Positions 32,321 through 43,669 of a stretch of 64,000 bases of DNA are shown here, piece after piece. Where the stretch lies: positions 175,553,235 to 175,617,234 of the forward strand of contig OW799233.1 of assembly GCA_941918925.1 (NCBI GenBank). The letters are read 5' to 3'. Every line of letters begins with the position of its first letter. Position 1 is the first letter of the stretch. Both the position numbers and the translations under genes were made by a program. Under the pieces are notes generated by a model, which was not told where the DNA came from, searched no databases, and saw only the letters and a program-made list of their open reading frames with translations. This DNA is from Phyto melanocephala. Its lineage: Eukaryota; Arthropoda; Insecta; Diptera; Rhinophoridae.

Positions 32321-33790
32321 GACTTAGTTAATAAATTGAGAGAACTAAATAAAATTTTATATGAACAAGGACCTATGATAAAACAAAAAAAAAAAAAATT
32401 GGAAATATCTTCGTATTAACAAGTGCTAATATTTTTAGGGACACGTTTATTTGTATTTCAACATTTTCAATACCCTTCACAGTAAGTGACAAAGCTATAG
32501 GTACATAAATACATACATATGTATGTATATAAATTTGTAATTTCGGTTGTGATGTTTTATGGCGACTGCATACAGTATATAAAGGGTGTTTTTTTAGTGT
32601 TGATTTTTAAATTGAAATAAAAAGAAAATTTGTTTCATATACAAGAAATTGGTTTTATTTGACAGATAATTTTATGGTATTAACGAGGACTATAAAATAT
32701 ATAACTGCCATACATTGTACTGCCAGTGATACATTTGTGAAATAACAAAGAGAGTGCTTATTATTCTCATCGTTCAGCAGTGTGTCTATACATTGCTTAA
32801 TCAAAAAATATAAGAACTTTGGTCAATGTAATGTCGGTTTAGCATGTCCTTCGGATCGGGTGTATGTGTTTTATTCTCAAAAATTTTGTTATTATAAATC
32901 AACATTATCGGTATATTAACAACTAAAGGTCAACTAAAATTCTGTATTTTTATTTATCTCTACACGGAAAAATGATCGTGTAGAAAATTTTGTTTGTCAC
33001 GTAAAAAATGCAAAAAATATACAAATGTACAAAAAAATAAAATCTTTTCAGCTGCGTTCTGGCAAACGGAAAGTTTCTTGAAAGTTACACACACTTCTAA
33101 CAGCCATACCACAAAGCTGAAAGTTCACGTCACAAAAGCCAATTTAGCTGTACGTTGCAAGTTACAGAGCACAAAGAGTGGAATGCTCTGGCGCATACAA
33201 TGCAGAAAGTAGATTTACGTTTTTAAGCATCATTAGCGGCGATAGAACAACTCAACTGAGATTGAATGCCAGGATTAACAAATTATATATTTTTTTAATT
33301 TTATCGATAATAATGCTGGCATTGTGTATTTAATTGCTTATATTTTAATATAAAAAAACTTAGAAGAAGGAAATACTTTCGCAATAATAAAGTTCTAGGA
33401 AATTAGCAAGAATAAAATTTAAAGTAAAACGAAATTCCATTTTTGAAGTTTGCATTTTATTTATCGATGACATTAACACAATGTGTGTTATTTAATGGGA
33501 AAAGGTGTGGCATGTAACTTGAAATGCAGAAAGCGTATTAGGTATAACTTGCGTAAGTAGAATCCGCTGACGATAGAACGCGTGGCGCACAAATGCGCCG
33601 AACCGCTAATTTTTCACAGCGAATATTTGCCATCAAACTCATTCGTTTATACTTATAAGAATGCGTATAATTATAGAGTCGGTCGATATTCGATATACTC
33701 GGCAAATTCTGTAATAGATTTTTTTCTATTTCTTACGCTTGCGAACGACGAGCAAATTGGTACAACTTGACCCTATTTATTACAATTTGT
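32321..33790. other. Intergenic DNA with unclassified repeat words
   Basis: A short remnant of the dispersed repeat (ATACCCTTCACAGTAAGTGA) lies at 32471. The moderately GC-rich segment at 33180-33730 contains two related sub-segments (AATGCAGAAAG.. and CGATAGAAC.. words at about 33199 and 33524). A part resembling GAATGC(G/A)TA(T/C)AATTAT and AT(A/T)TACTCG(G/A)C(A/G)AA recurs at 44045-44095. The frames at 32994-33212 and 33582-33770 show no domain, and I do not call genes here. Confidence 0.35.
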
Positions 33791-35061
33791 TTTACTTTTA
33801 AACTTTATTAGCATTTATTGACATTTCTAAGCATTTAAATAGCTTCTATACTTGTAGCATTCTTAATTCACATCTACGCCTTAGAGAAGGATATAAAAGT
33901 TACGTTACAGCCACTCTGTGTTTATGTGAGTTTCTTTTTTGTCATAATAATATTTTTTTATATATTTAATTAAAGTCCGAATAAAGTTGTTGGATTAATA
34001 AAATTGATTTCAAATATTGGTAAAAACTTATAGACAAAATAATTTTAAAAAGTAACATTATGAGAATTAAGTAGAAAATTGTAAAAACTTACAAATTGTA
34101 ATTCAGTTATTATTAATCCCTGCTAAAAATATTTAAGGTCGAAACGACCTTTATTCTATTTATTTGTTTATACATATAAAACACTTGAGATACATATTTT
34201 TAAAAAATTATTATTTTTAATTTTAAAATAAACTTTTATTTATTTTTACTTTTTTTATATTAATAATAAGATTTTAAATTTATAAAAAGTTTTTAAAACA
34301 AATCTTGTTTCTTGAACCTTTGATATATTTAAAAGTTTATTATTACAAAATTATGGCGCTTAAATTTTTAAAGGCGTTCTAAAGCATAATAAATATATAT
34401 ATATATTTTTTTTCTAAAACTTATATACATATGTATATATTTAATATATTTATTATATGTATGTCTGTTTGTTAAGAGTAAATGTAAAACAAAATGTGTT
34501 TTCTTTAAGAGGGCATCATTTCATTGTAATTAGTTTAATTTTGTTATACTTTAAGCTTATAATTTAAATGAGCTTTAAGCTCGTTTAATATTTACTCGTA
34601 GAGTTTGTTTAGAAGTTTATATAGTTTTTTTTTTATTTTCTAAATAAATTTTTTTATTAGAAACTAATAATTAAAAATTATTTTCTTGAATTATTCTTAG
34701 CCCTTATTTTATTATGGTAAACAAAATATATATACTTTCTTTATGTTTTTAAATACTTTTTCTTTATATTTTTGTATGTATATAGAAATTTTTATAATAT
34801 TAAAAAATAATTACAAATCTATGCTATAGTATGGTATTTTTTTTTTATTATTTAATATTATTTTGTGCTTTATTTAATTATTATTTTCTTTTGTATAGTA
34901 TTTTTATAAACAATGATTATTATATGTATGTATGTTATGATTATTTTATTATTAATTTACTTTTTTTATTATTATTATTATTATTATTGTTATATTGTTA
35001 GTGTGTTAAGTATACAAAACTTAGTCCAGCCTACACTGTGTTTAAAAAGTATGCTAACAGA
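33791..35061. other. Very AT-rich intergenic DNA
   Basis: Poly-T and TTA tracts, including (ATT)n around 34960-34990. No gene. Confidence 0.4.
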
Positions 35062-36133
35062 TAAAGTCAAAGCCCGGTATAGTGAATACTCGACTTAACG
35101 AAAACGCTATATAACGTACGATCAAAATTTTTACATTGACTACCTTATATTACGAACATATCAAAAAACTTATACCTGATATAACTAATGCAGGGCAAAA
35201 ACTCAAACAAAAAATAAACGCTAAAAAAACCAATAAAAAATGTGTGTAAATATTTACACGTAATTTAAAAACAATAGAAAAGAGAACCTAAAACGAAAAA
35301 ATACCGTTTGTTTTTTAATAAATACTCATTTGATATTTGCGTATGCGCTGATGCCAAAAGCATCTTAGTGCGTTTTTTTATCAGGTTGTTAAGAGTTTCA
35401 GCGTAAAATAAGAATGGAAAACAGAAAAAGAATTTATTTAAGTGAAAAAATTAAAATTTTCTACGACTGTAAAAAGACCTTAGTGCAATTTCACAGGAAT
35501 ATGGGATTCCAAAACCTTCGATATGCACATTAAAGAAAATGAAAGACAAAATTGTGTGAAATCTAGAAGCTACCAAATATGAATAAAAAAACCGTCGATC
35601 ACTTAAAGAAGGTGAGTGCCCAAATGTGGAGGCAAAGCTGTTCGATTGGTTTCTGAATCAAAGGAAGAAGTTTGTACCAGTAATTGGAACAGCACTGAAA
35701 GCAAAAGCCATTGAAATACAAAACAAATTTTGTAATGGAGGAAACGCAAGCTATTTTTAAACACTTTTTTAACATTTTTATCATTTAAACCTTTTTATGC
35801 TTTTTAACTAAGATATTTTTCATTATGGACGATTTACTAAACTGAAATCAAACTGGGGCATATACAAATGTATATACTCAACTTATTTCTATATTTTATG
35901 TTAATTTTTAGAAATAAGGAGTACAAAATAAAGTAAACAAGTACAAAACTTATTTATTTTTTTTAGTTTTGAAAATTTGATATTGCAAAAATTAATATTA
36001 ATAAACATAATTTGATCATTTTATGTTAACCTAATAAAATTACTATAAAATAAATCTTTTCGATATAACGAATTATTCGATACAACGAAATTGCCTGACA
36101 ATATATCATTCGTTAAACCGAGCTTTGACTGTA
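35062..36133 (+). mobile_element. pogo/Tigger-type element, decayed
   Basis: Right end reads (reverse complement) CAGTCAAAGCTCGGTTTAAC. Left end is AAGTCAAAGCCCGGTATAGT, one base off at its first position, with TA on both outer sides. CAGT..CGGTT..ACGAA ends are the pogo/Tigger pattern. Length is about 1.07 kb. It encloses the N-terminal part of a transposase. Confidence 0.75.
35414..35745 (+). pseudogene. pogo/Tigger transposase N-terminal remnant
   Basis: Starts MENRKRIYLSEKIKIFYDC (CENP-B-type helix-turn-helix) at 35414. After several frame breaks it continues NKKTVDHLKEGECPNVEAKL, FDWFLNQRKKFVPVIGTALK and AKAIEIQNKF, which is the second CENP-B-type DNA-binding domain. The DDE catalytic region is missing. 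Confidence 0.68.
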
Positions 36134-36228
36134 GTATTTAATTTGAAAATCTTGCTGTTTAGCTTAAATTTTGAATACAATGTTTGGCTAAATATGACTA
36201 CATATATATTTTTAAATTTAATTATAAA

Positions 36229-36806
36229 GGCTGTCCTACAAGAGCGCCAGATATAAATTTACCACAATTTTGCTTCAATTTTCTTTACAGCTGTCACGTA
36301 CAAGACCACTTGATTAAACTAAAAATTGTTTCTCATTTGAAAAAATGATTTCCTTTAAAAAAATCCGCATTAGTTTACTGATGCTTCAATACGCGAATCC
36401 CCAATTCCACCAATTAAACCTTGTAGAAGTGCAAATATTTTTGCATTGATTTTTTTCAAAAATCATTGCATAGTGTTCTTGAAATGATAAGTCCTTGACC
36501 ACGATTCTGAATGGAGGTGGCTGGCAAGGACAAGGACGAATAATGGTCTTCTGATATATCAGTATAAACTTTTTCTCAAACTTTGTAATTTAACGCTTTA
36601 CTGTCAATTCATTTGACACATACATACATGCGATCGAAAATTTGACGAAATCGGGAAAATATTTTGGAAAATTATTAAAATTTTTTTTAATCTGTATAAA
36701 TACATGAATACTTCAGCTGTGCTTGGAAACTGTCAAAAAATCCTCATACAACTTGCTTTAACAAACTTGTGGCAAATCTAAGCCTGGCGATCTTCTTAGG
36801 ACAGCC
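36229..36806. mobile_element. 578-bp MITE-like element with GGCTGTCCTA ends
   Basis: Left GGCTGTCCTACAAGAGCGCC and right (complement) GGCTGTCCTAAGAAGATCGCC. Similarity continues inward through AAATTTACCACAATTTTG / AGATTTGCCACAAGTTTG, about 55 bp of imperfect inverted repeat. No clear target duplication. A Leu/Gly stretch on the minus strand near 36330-36460 (LQGLIGGIGDSRIEASVN) could be a transposase scrap. Confidence 0.65.
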
Positions 36807-38740
36807 GACATTAATATGTGTTAATGTTTGTTTAATTATTACTAATTCTTTTATGTTGTATAAAAAATAAATTTGGAAATTTATGATGTTCGATAAGCTA
36901 AAGTTTTGAAATTTTATCATTTAACTTAGTACCTACTCTGTTGATTTAAAAACGTAACAAAAATAATTCTTAAAGTCATCTCTGAAATATTGCTGGTGTA
37001 AACTTTAAGCCCATAGCGTAACCAGCGTCTCATCAAACACAATTACCATAATACGGTTTTTAATGTAGCATTTACACATGCAAGTTCATTCATGCAAGTT
37101 TTGTATATGTATTCTTCGAAAGAGTCAACTGTCAACTGTAATTTGCTTTTTTGTTCACACCTGTCAGTGAAAGCTCATATTCAGAATGTGGGTAAACAGT
37201 GAAAAAAAGTGAACAAATTTATATTTTTTTGTGTCATCTTTAAACGTCATAACTATTTTTTTTTGCAGTCTATTGTTTGATAAGTTTTTTTAAATCGTTA
37301 AGACTGTACGGTTAGTTTTCATATCCCATAAAAGTGGGTAAGATCTTTATAAATAGCTTAATTTTAAAATATTTTATTGATTAAATTTCGCATGGGCACA
37401 TTTTTAGAGAAACAATTGGTATTAAGTACGAGTATTATTACTTTTATGATATAATTTAAAGCGCTATAATTAATTAATTTGCACTTGTAATGTTCATTTA
37501 AAAAAATAAATCTTAGTTTTGCTTAAAACATGTTGTAACTTTATTTACAATTTAACAATGATCCAGTCAACTTGCATTCAATTTATCTTTTTAACATTAA
37601 ATTGCATGAAAGCGTCAGAAATGCACTTGCAATTGCTGCCAGTAGAGCTGCGAGTGAAATTTATAGTGAGTGTTTTAGTAAAACAGTGTTGATGTATTGA
37701 GTTTAATCAACTATTACTTGCATGAGTAAACAGTATATTAGATGTTTGATGTATGACATGACAACAATTGATTTGCGCAATAAATGTCCAACTGTATAAA
37801 ACCGTAAATTTTTATGTTAAATTTTTATTACATATCTTGAAAAAATTAATTTTTATCTTATTTATGTCTTACAAAATTTCAATTTTTTATTTAATTGATA
37901 TATTGATAAAAAGGCTTAAACAAAGTACTTTAGTAAGATTTAAACACTGATTACGAATTTTCGTAGATTTCTTTACCAGACGTTAGTAATCTTATTAATT
38001 TGTTTAACATTTATAACAAAAATCAATCCAAAATCACGGTTAAATAACAACTTTTTTTCTTCCCCCTTAGAATGTTAATGGTTGTTTGGAAAAATTTTAA
38101 TAACATTTACCAAAGTCGACACTTCTGCAACATCCTGCATCCACATGACGTTGCATTTTGTTTATGTTAAGTGTTAATATTATTTTGTACTTTAATTTTT
38201 TTTTTTTAATTTGATAAATTCCCTCTAAGTTTTAAAAAACAAAATTTTTAAAATTTCTATACAGGACAAATAATATACATACAATTTATAAAATAATTAT
38301 TGAACATTTAAAAAACGTTTGTGATTAATAATATTTGACTTGTATAGGAGACATTTGTCTTCTCGAGGCAAAAACTTCGATATATCATATTGTAAAATCC
38401 GTTTCTAGGTACCGAAGATATAACGAAAAATTAAAAAAAAAAACGATCCCCAACAAAATCTGCTCTACAAAGTGACACTAAAGCAAACTACATATATTTT
38501 GTAAAGAGTTCTGCTTAATGTGCAGTGTGTCAACTTTGAAATTTTAGAAAGCACCAAAATTGATAAAAATTGCATTATTTTCAAATAAATCACTATGTTT
38601 TAATTAGTTCACTTTTGATTCTATTTACTTCATAATATTTTGAAATTCGTATAAAAATATAAAAATATAATATTATAAATAGTGGGTGCTTTATGTCTCA
38701 AAAACCATACCGGATAAAAATATAAAAAAAACAAGTAAGA
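36807..38740. other. Intergenic DNA, no recognised gene
   Basis: AT-rich. Repeated ATGCAAGTT(C/T) words around 37078-37100. Open frame 37768-37950 is non-coding in appearance. Confidence 0.4.
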
Positions 38741-40397
38741 GTGCTATATTCGGCCATGCCGAATCTTATATACCCTTCACAACAATATCTTATATGAAAT
38801 ACGTACATACATATAAAAAACATACATATCGCACTTGATCAACAAGAGGGTATTAACTCAAAATTTTTGAATTTTCAGTAGAGTCAAAAAACTGTTTGTG
38901 GCCACATTTTAACAGAATTTAAAAATTTAAATATACCATAGGAAGCAAATTCCATTTGAAAATATATATATACATTGTTTTTGTTTTAAATTTTACCAAT
39001 CATTGCAAAAAAATCTATTTTTTGAGTTAACATAATTTTTTCATGAAAAGAGTCACAAATCAAAAAAAATTTGAACAATTTTTTCATAAAAAGAGTCACA
39101 TTTCGAATTAAAATTATATAATAAAACAAATTTTATCAAAAAAATTGTATCAACTCAAAATACAACCAAATATAAATAAAACAGTTTGATTATTTTTAAC
39201 ATAAATAAAGGCTCAAATCAAAATAATACCTTTTTTATGAAAATAAACGATTCTTACCTATTTCAACTTTTGTATTAACTCGAAATAATACCTTTTTGTT
39301 GAAATAAAGGTAATCACTACATTATCATGAATATGGTCTCAAAAGTGGTTTTCGAGATGAAACAGTAAACGGAATACGTTGAAATTTTTACAGTAGATAG
39401 ATATTGATGTTGTTTGCTGATTTCTTGAAAAAAGTGATATTTTAAAAATTTTGAGTTAATACCCTCTTGTTGATCAAGTGCGATATATAAAAACATCCCA
39501 TTGTAAAATTATAAATTTACGTATATAAAACAAAAAAAAATATTAAAAAAAATAATAAAAATATAAATAATATAAAATAAAAAAAAAATTAAAAAAAAAA
39601 ATATAAAAAAAATAAAAAAAATTTTTTTTTGCCTCAGCTGGGATTCGATGCCACGTTTTCTCTAACCAGTATACACGTTTGTATGTATGTATGTTGTTGT
39701 TGTAATGTTGTTTTTGTGAAAAAAAAAATCGAGGTGGTCGTGGGTTTTTGCTCATATCTCAGTTGTTTATGTACCGATGTTTCTGATCTACTCCCGAATA
39801 TTTCTGATATTTTAATACCTCACCCGAGTCCAAGCGATGTCGGGGGGCTTCAAAAAGTTGATTTCAACATACACACGGACAGACGGTCAGACGGACAGAC
39901 TGACAGGGCTTAATCGACTCCCCTATTCATAAGCTTTCAGAAAATATATACTTTATGGGGTCGGAAATCAAAATTGTAGAAATTTCACACGGGATGACAA
40001 ACCTATATATACCCTTTTTCACTGTGTGAAGGGTATAAAAAATAAAAAATAAAAAAAATTTTTTTTGGCTCAGCTGGGATTCGATCCCACGTTTACTTTA
40101 ACCAATATACAAGTTTGTTTGTATGTATGTTGTTGTTGTAATGTTGTTTTTGTGAAAAAAAAATCGAGGTAGTCGTGGGTTTTTGCTCATATCTCAGTTG
40201 TTTATGAACCGATATTTCTGATTTTCAATACCGATCTACTCCCGAATATTTCTGATATTTTAATACCTCACCCGGGTCCAAGCGATTTCGGGGGGTTCAA
40301 AAAGTTGATTTCAACATACACACGGACAGACGGACAGACTGACAGAGCTTAATCGACTCCCCTATTCATAAGCTTTCAGAAAATATATACTTTATGT
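38741..40397 (-). repeat. Dispersed Helentron/DINE-like element, minus orientation, full copy plus adjacent partial copy
   Basis: Starts (3' terminus) CAAGTAAGAGTGCTATATTC and the hairpin TTCGGCCATGCCGAA, and ends (5' terminus) GTGTGAAGGGTATAAA at 40033. A second partial copy (40034-40397) abuts it. Both share CAGCTGGGATTCGATCCCACG and the GACAGACGG tract. The equivalent of the Tc1 insertion point at 4397 is empty here. It carries the MITE at 38830-39482. Confidence 0.65.
38830..39482. mobile_element. 653-bp MITE with about 40-bp inverted ends, inside the dispersed repeat
   Basis: Left CGCACTTGATCAACAAGAGG and right its exact complement. The match continues inward through GTATTAACTCAAAATTTTT. 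ATAT flanks both sides (38826-38829, 39483-39486). Internal AAAGAGTCACA words are repeated. No ORF. Confidence 0.8.
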
Positions 40398-41458
40398 TTA
40401 AAATATGATTTGTTGTTTTTTACTTTTTTTCTGTCTTAAATTTGGAGTTCAAAGATAATTGAACTTACTTTTAAATTAAGTGTGTTTTCCTGCTCCAGCG
40501 ATATGTAGAAATTACAGAAAACTTTGTGGGGACCTGCAAAAAGGTCCTGCTTCAGCTTATAATTAATAATAAGTACTACGTTTTACGAATTTAAGTTTTA
40601 CAAAAACTATACAACAATCAGGTTAATATCTATCAATGTGGCTAATTTCATTTGAATCCATTCTGCCGTTTTTGCATAATTTAGAAGGAATGATCCAAAC
40701 ATCCATATTAATTTTTTCAGTAGTAAAAAATTCACTATTTGCATAATTTATAAAATCAAATCGGCAAATTTCCCTTTTTTTAATAAACTTGAAAACATTT
40801 TTGTAAAATTCTTAACAAAACTATTTTTTTAGCTTATCAAATTTTTTGCATTGTTATGTTTATTTTATTGTATTTGTAAATAAAAAAAAATAAAGCATGT
40901 GGCAACACCAGTCACATGTTTTGTCAAACGTAGCGGATGTATAAATAAACGGAAATGACTACCATTTGGGGAATTGTAAATAAAACTTTAAGATAATTGT
41001 CAACTAGGGTAAATGTTTATTTTGCAGTTATTTACTGGTTTTTCTATTTATTTTGGGCGTTTTTATTTTTTGTTTTCTTGGTTTATAAGATTTAGTTTCT
41101 TAAAATTGTTGTTTTTTTTGTATCTTTATTTAATGTATAGTATTATGTTTTATAATAATTTGTTGTTTATTTAATAATTTTGTCATTTATATAAGAATAT
41201 ATAAGTAGAATTATTGCTTTGTTATTAAAAAAATCAATACAAATGGTATATAAATTGTTAGAAATATTACAATACAAAAATTGGTTTGGTTTTTTGTTTG
41301 TTTTTAATATTTAATAAATTTTATATTATTATATATGTATGTATGTATATATATCTTTATGGTTACTGTTTTGTTTTATTTTGTTCTTAGTAAAGGTACT
41401 TTCTTTTAATCTTTAATTCTATTATAAATTGTTTTTCTTTTTATTTTACTTCAATTAG
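40398..41458. other. Intergenic DNA left of the isolated exon
   Basis: AT-rich. The right end is the pyrimidine-rich intron tail leading into the exon at 41459. Confidence 0.4.
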
Positions 41459-41547
41459 AAACGGTGTTAAATGAATTATTCCGTATTGATAGAAACACTC
41501 TGTCACATACATCAATACATGAACTCTTGGAAACATTCGATTGGACT
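41459..41547 (+). CDS. Isolated internal exon of an unidentified gene
   Basis: An 89-nt stretch preceded by a pyrimidine-rich acceptor (TTTTACTTCAATTAG) and followed by the strong donor GTAAGC. It is open in one frame and encodes xTVLNELFRIDRNTLSHTSI followed by HELLETFDWT, with codon use unlike the surrounding AT-rich DNA. It starts in phase with two bases of a split codon (..AA, so Lys, Glu or Gln). I do not recognise the protein. No partner exon is visible within several kilobases, so it would belong to a plus-strand gene with large introns, running left or right among repeats. The next acceptor-like site, at about 42138, does not open a convincing frame. An exapted or chance ORF is possible, but the double splice signal argues against it. 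Confidence 0.5.
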
Positions 41548-42173
41548 GTAAGCGCCGTTATGGACCCCCATTACCCTTACATTGTTATTAAATTCTTTAA
41601 CATAATTTACTTTTTATTTTATATAAGTAAACTGTTAAAAATACATTTTTTGCTACATGTGTTTTATAGTGTACTTGGTGTAACTGACTGTAATTCTCTA
41701 TTAGTTTTTGGTCACTGGCGCCTTTAAAACCTTGCAGATTTTTTTGTCTATTTAATCTAAAATCCTTTTTTAAATTTCCTTATTTGTTGTATATAAAAGC
41801 ATTTTTTTCTAGTTTTCATGTGTTTTCTTTTATAAATATTTCTTAGTTTTGCTTTACTTAAATGTATTATTTCGGTATAAGATAAATAATAAAATTCTAG
41901 CAAACAGTTAACATTAATATGTATTTTTTGTTTATTTCTTATACATGTACGAATATGTTATTATTTATTTTTTATTATAGTTTTTCTGTTTTAATAATCA
42001 ATAATGTTTTCTAAACATTTGTCATATTTTTATTTTAAATCAATACGTATTTATAAGGTGAACATATCCAATCACTTATTGTTTGTTTAAGTAATGTAAC
42101 ACAAATGTAAATTTAATTTTAATTAATTTTATTTTAGGCTATAAAATCAATGCTATAATGGAGGAATGCCTTG
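41548..42173. other. DNA right of the isolated exon
   Basis: Starts with the donor GTAAGCG. The following open frame to 41727 is intron read-through. AT-rich, no second exon recognised. Confidence 0.4.
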
Positions 42174-42370
42174 GACACTAGCCGAGTGGAATGCATTTTC
42201 GAAACCTTTTACGGTTTCGTCGTCAGCACACTTTTGTACAGAACTGCAAGTGTTGTGTGTAAATTTAAACAATTTAACTCAATAATTTATTAAAATATAA
42301 TTGAATTGATTGTTTTAATTGATATTCGTTTGAAATTTACATACGTCATTACCACAAGTTTAATGTTTGC

Positions 42371-43588
42371 CTTTAAGGCTATGATACATGACATGTTTTT
42401 TACATGAGACTTGACAAATTCCACACTGATAAATATGAAGATATCGTGTGTTACCTTTAAAACATTACTTCAGTAAAACACATGTGTTGAGACATCTGAA
42501 AAAATTTCAATTAAAGCGCGCTCTATTTTCTTCTGGTAAAACATGTGACATCAGCCGTTGTCAGAAATCTCTACTGCTGCAAAGCAGTCAGCGACGGTTG
42601 CCTGTAAAAGTACAATTTTGACAGAAATGTAGATTTACATATGGACATTTCCATGAATTTGTCAACCACGACTGTAAAAATAAAAACTTTTAAAAGTTTT
42701 TAAATATAAGTTTATTGATAAAAAACACTCAAATTTTACTATGGTATTAAGAGCTATTAAATAATTTTAACAGCAATAATAAGAGTTTAATCTGATTATC
42801 TCTTTGACTTATTTTAAAGAATTGCAATCAATTATTTTTTTTAGCGACTAAATTGTAAAAATAAATTGTAATTGAAAATATGCTTTAAAATTAAGGTAAC
42901 AACAACAATAAACAAGATCTATAAAAAAAAAAAGAAAATATAGAGTCCAATTAGCGGTATTTTTTTATTGATTTCCCTTAGATGTTACTTTAATGTCACG
43001 TACGTAGTGCAAAAACATTATTTGTCTCCGTCATTCGTATTTGAACAGTCGCAAGAACACCTAATTAAGAATTTAACTTTATTTCTTAACATAATATAAA
43101 TTTTATTATCTAAGAAAACTATTAGAGAAAAATCTGTCACGTACGACATGTCACGAACGATATTAAATTTAATTTATTATAAAATCATTTAAATATTGCT
43201 TTTAATTAAGTATGATGGATTTTAAATGAAAAATATTTGGTTTAGTGTAAGAAATAAAAAAAAATGCCTCCCAAGATTCGCAGATTTTTTCATATTTCCA
43301 TATATACCTCAAAATCACTTCTGTTTTAAGTCACGCACGATATATTCTTATTTTTCTGTATATTTTAGACAACAATGATTTGAATATAATAATTTTTTTT
43401 TTAAATAAAGCACCATTTGAATGGAACATAAAGATCTAATTTTGTTTCATTTACTCTTACTTTAGCAAAAACTACTCCACTTTATAGAAGTACAAATGTC
43501 ATGTACGATGACATGGAAATGCCCATATGTCTCACAAATTTTAAAGTCAGATGTTAAAAACATGCCGTGTACTAAAGCCTTTAGCTAA
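42371..43588. mobile_element. Middle MITE of the nest; unfilled relative at 56901-57206
   Basis: Left AAGGCTATGATACATGACATG, right (complement) AAAGGCTTTAGTACACGGCATG. Contains CAATTAAAGCGCGCTCTATT and the small hairpin CTGCTGCAAAGCAG. The copy at 56901-57206 matches it throughout except for the insertion below. Confidence 0.75.
42641..43526. mobile_element. Innermost element of the nest
   Basis: Ends GGACATTTCCATG and CATGGAAATGCCC, flanked by ATATG-like sequence on both sides. The insertion is proved by the 56901-57206 copy, which reads straight across (TTTACATGTGTCACAAATT). Inside, GTCACGTACG and close variants recur near 42995, 43137, 43151, 43334 and 43500, possible transposase-binding repeats. 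No ORF. Confidence 0.72.
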
Positions 43589-43669
43589 AGTTGTCGCTCA
43601 AGTTGATTAACAAGTGCTGATGATGAATCCGTAGCTGTTTTATAAAATGCATTTCACTCTGCTAGTGTC

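Larger units (their letters stand above)
42174..43669. mobile_element. Outer MITE of a second three-level nest
   Basis: Left GACACTAGCCGAGTGGAATG and right (complement) GACACTAGCAGAGTGAAATG. Similarity runs inward about 60 bp to TCATCAGCAC / TCGTCAGCAC. A further single end of the same family stands at 47351-47415. No ORF. Target duplication unclear. Confidence 0.7.

Noticed and set aside
32994..33770. Frames of 72 and 62 codons in a less AT-rich patch
   Set aside because: No domain, no splice context, and part of the DNA recurs at 44 kb, so it is probably repeat-derived.
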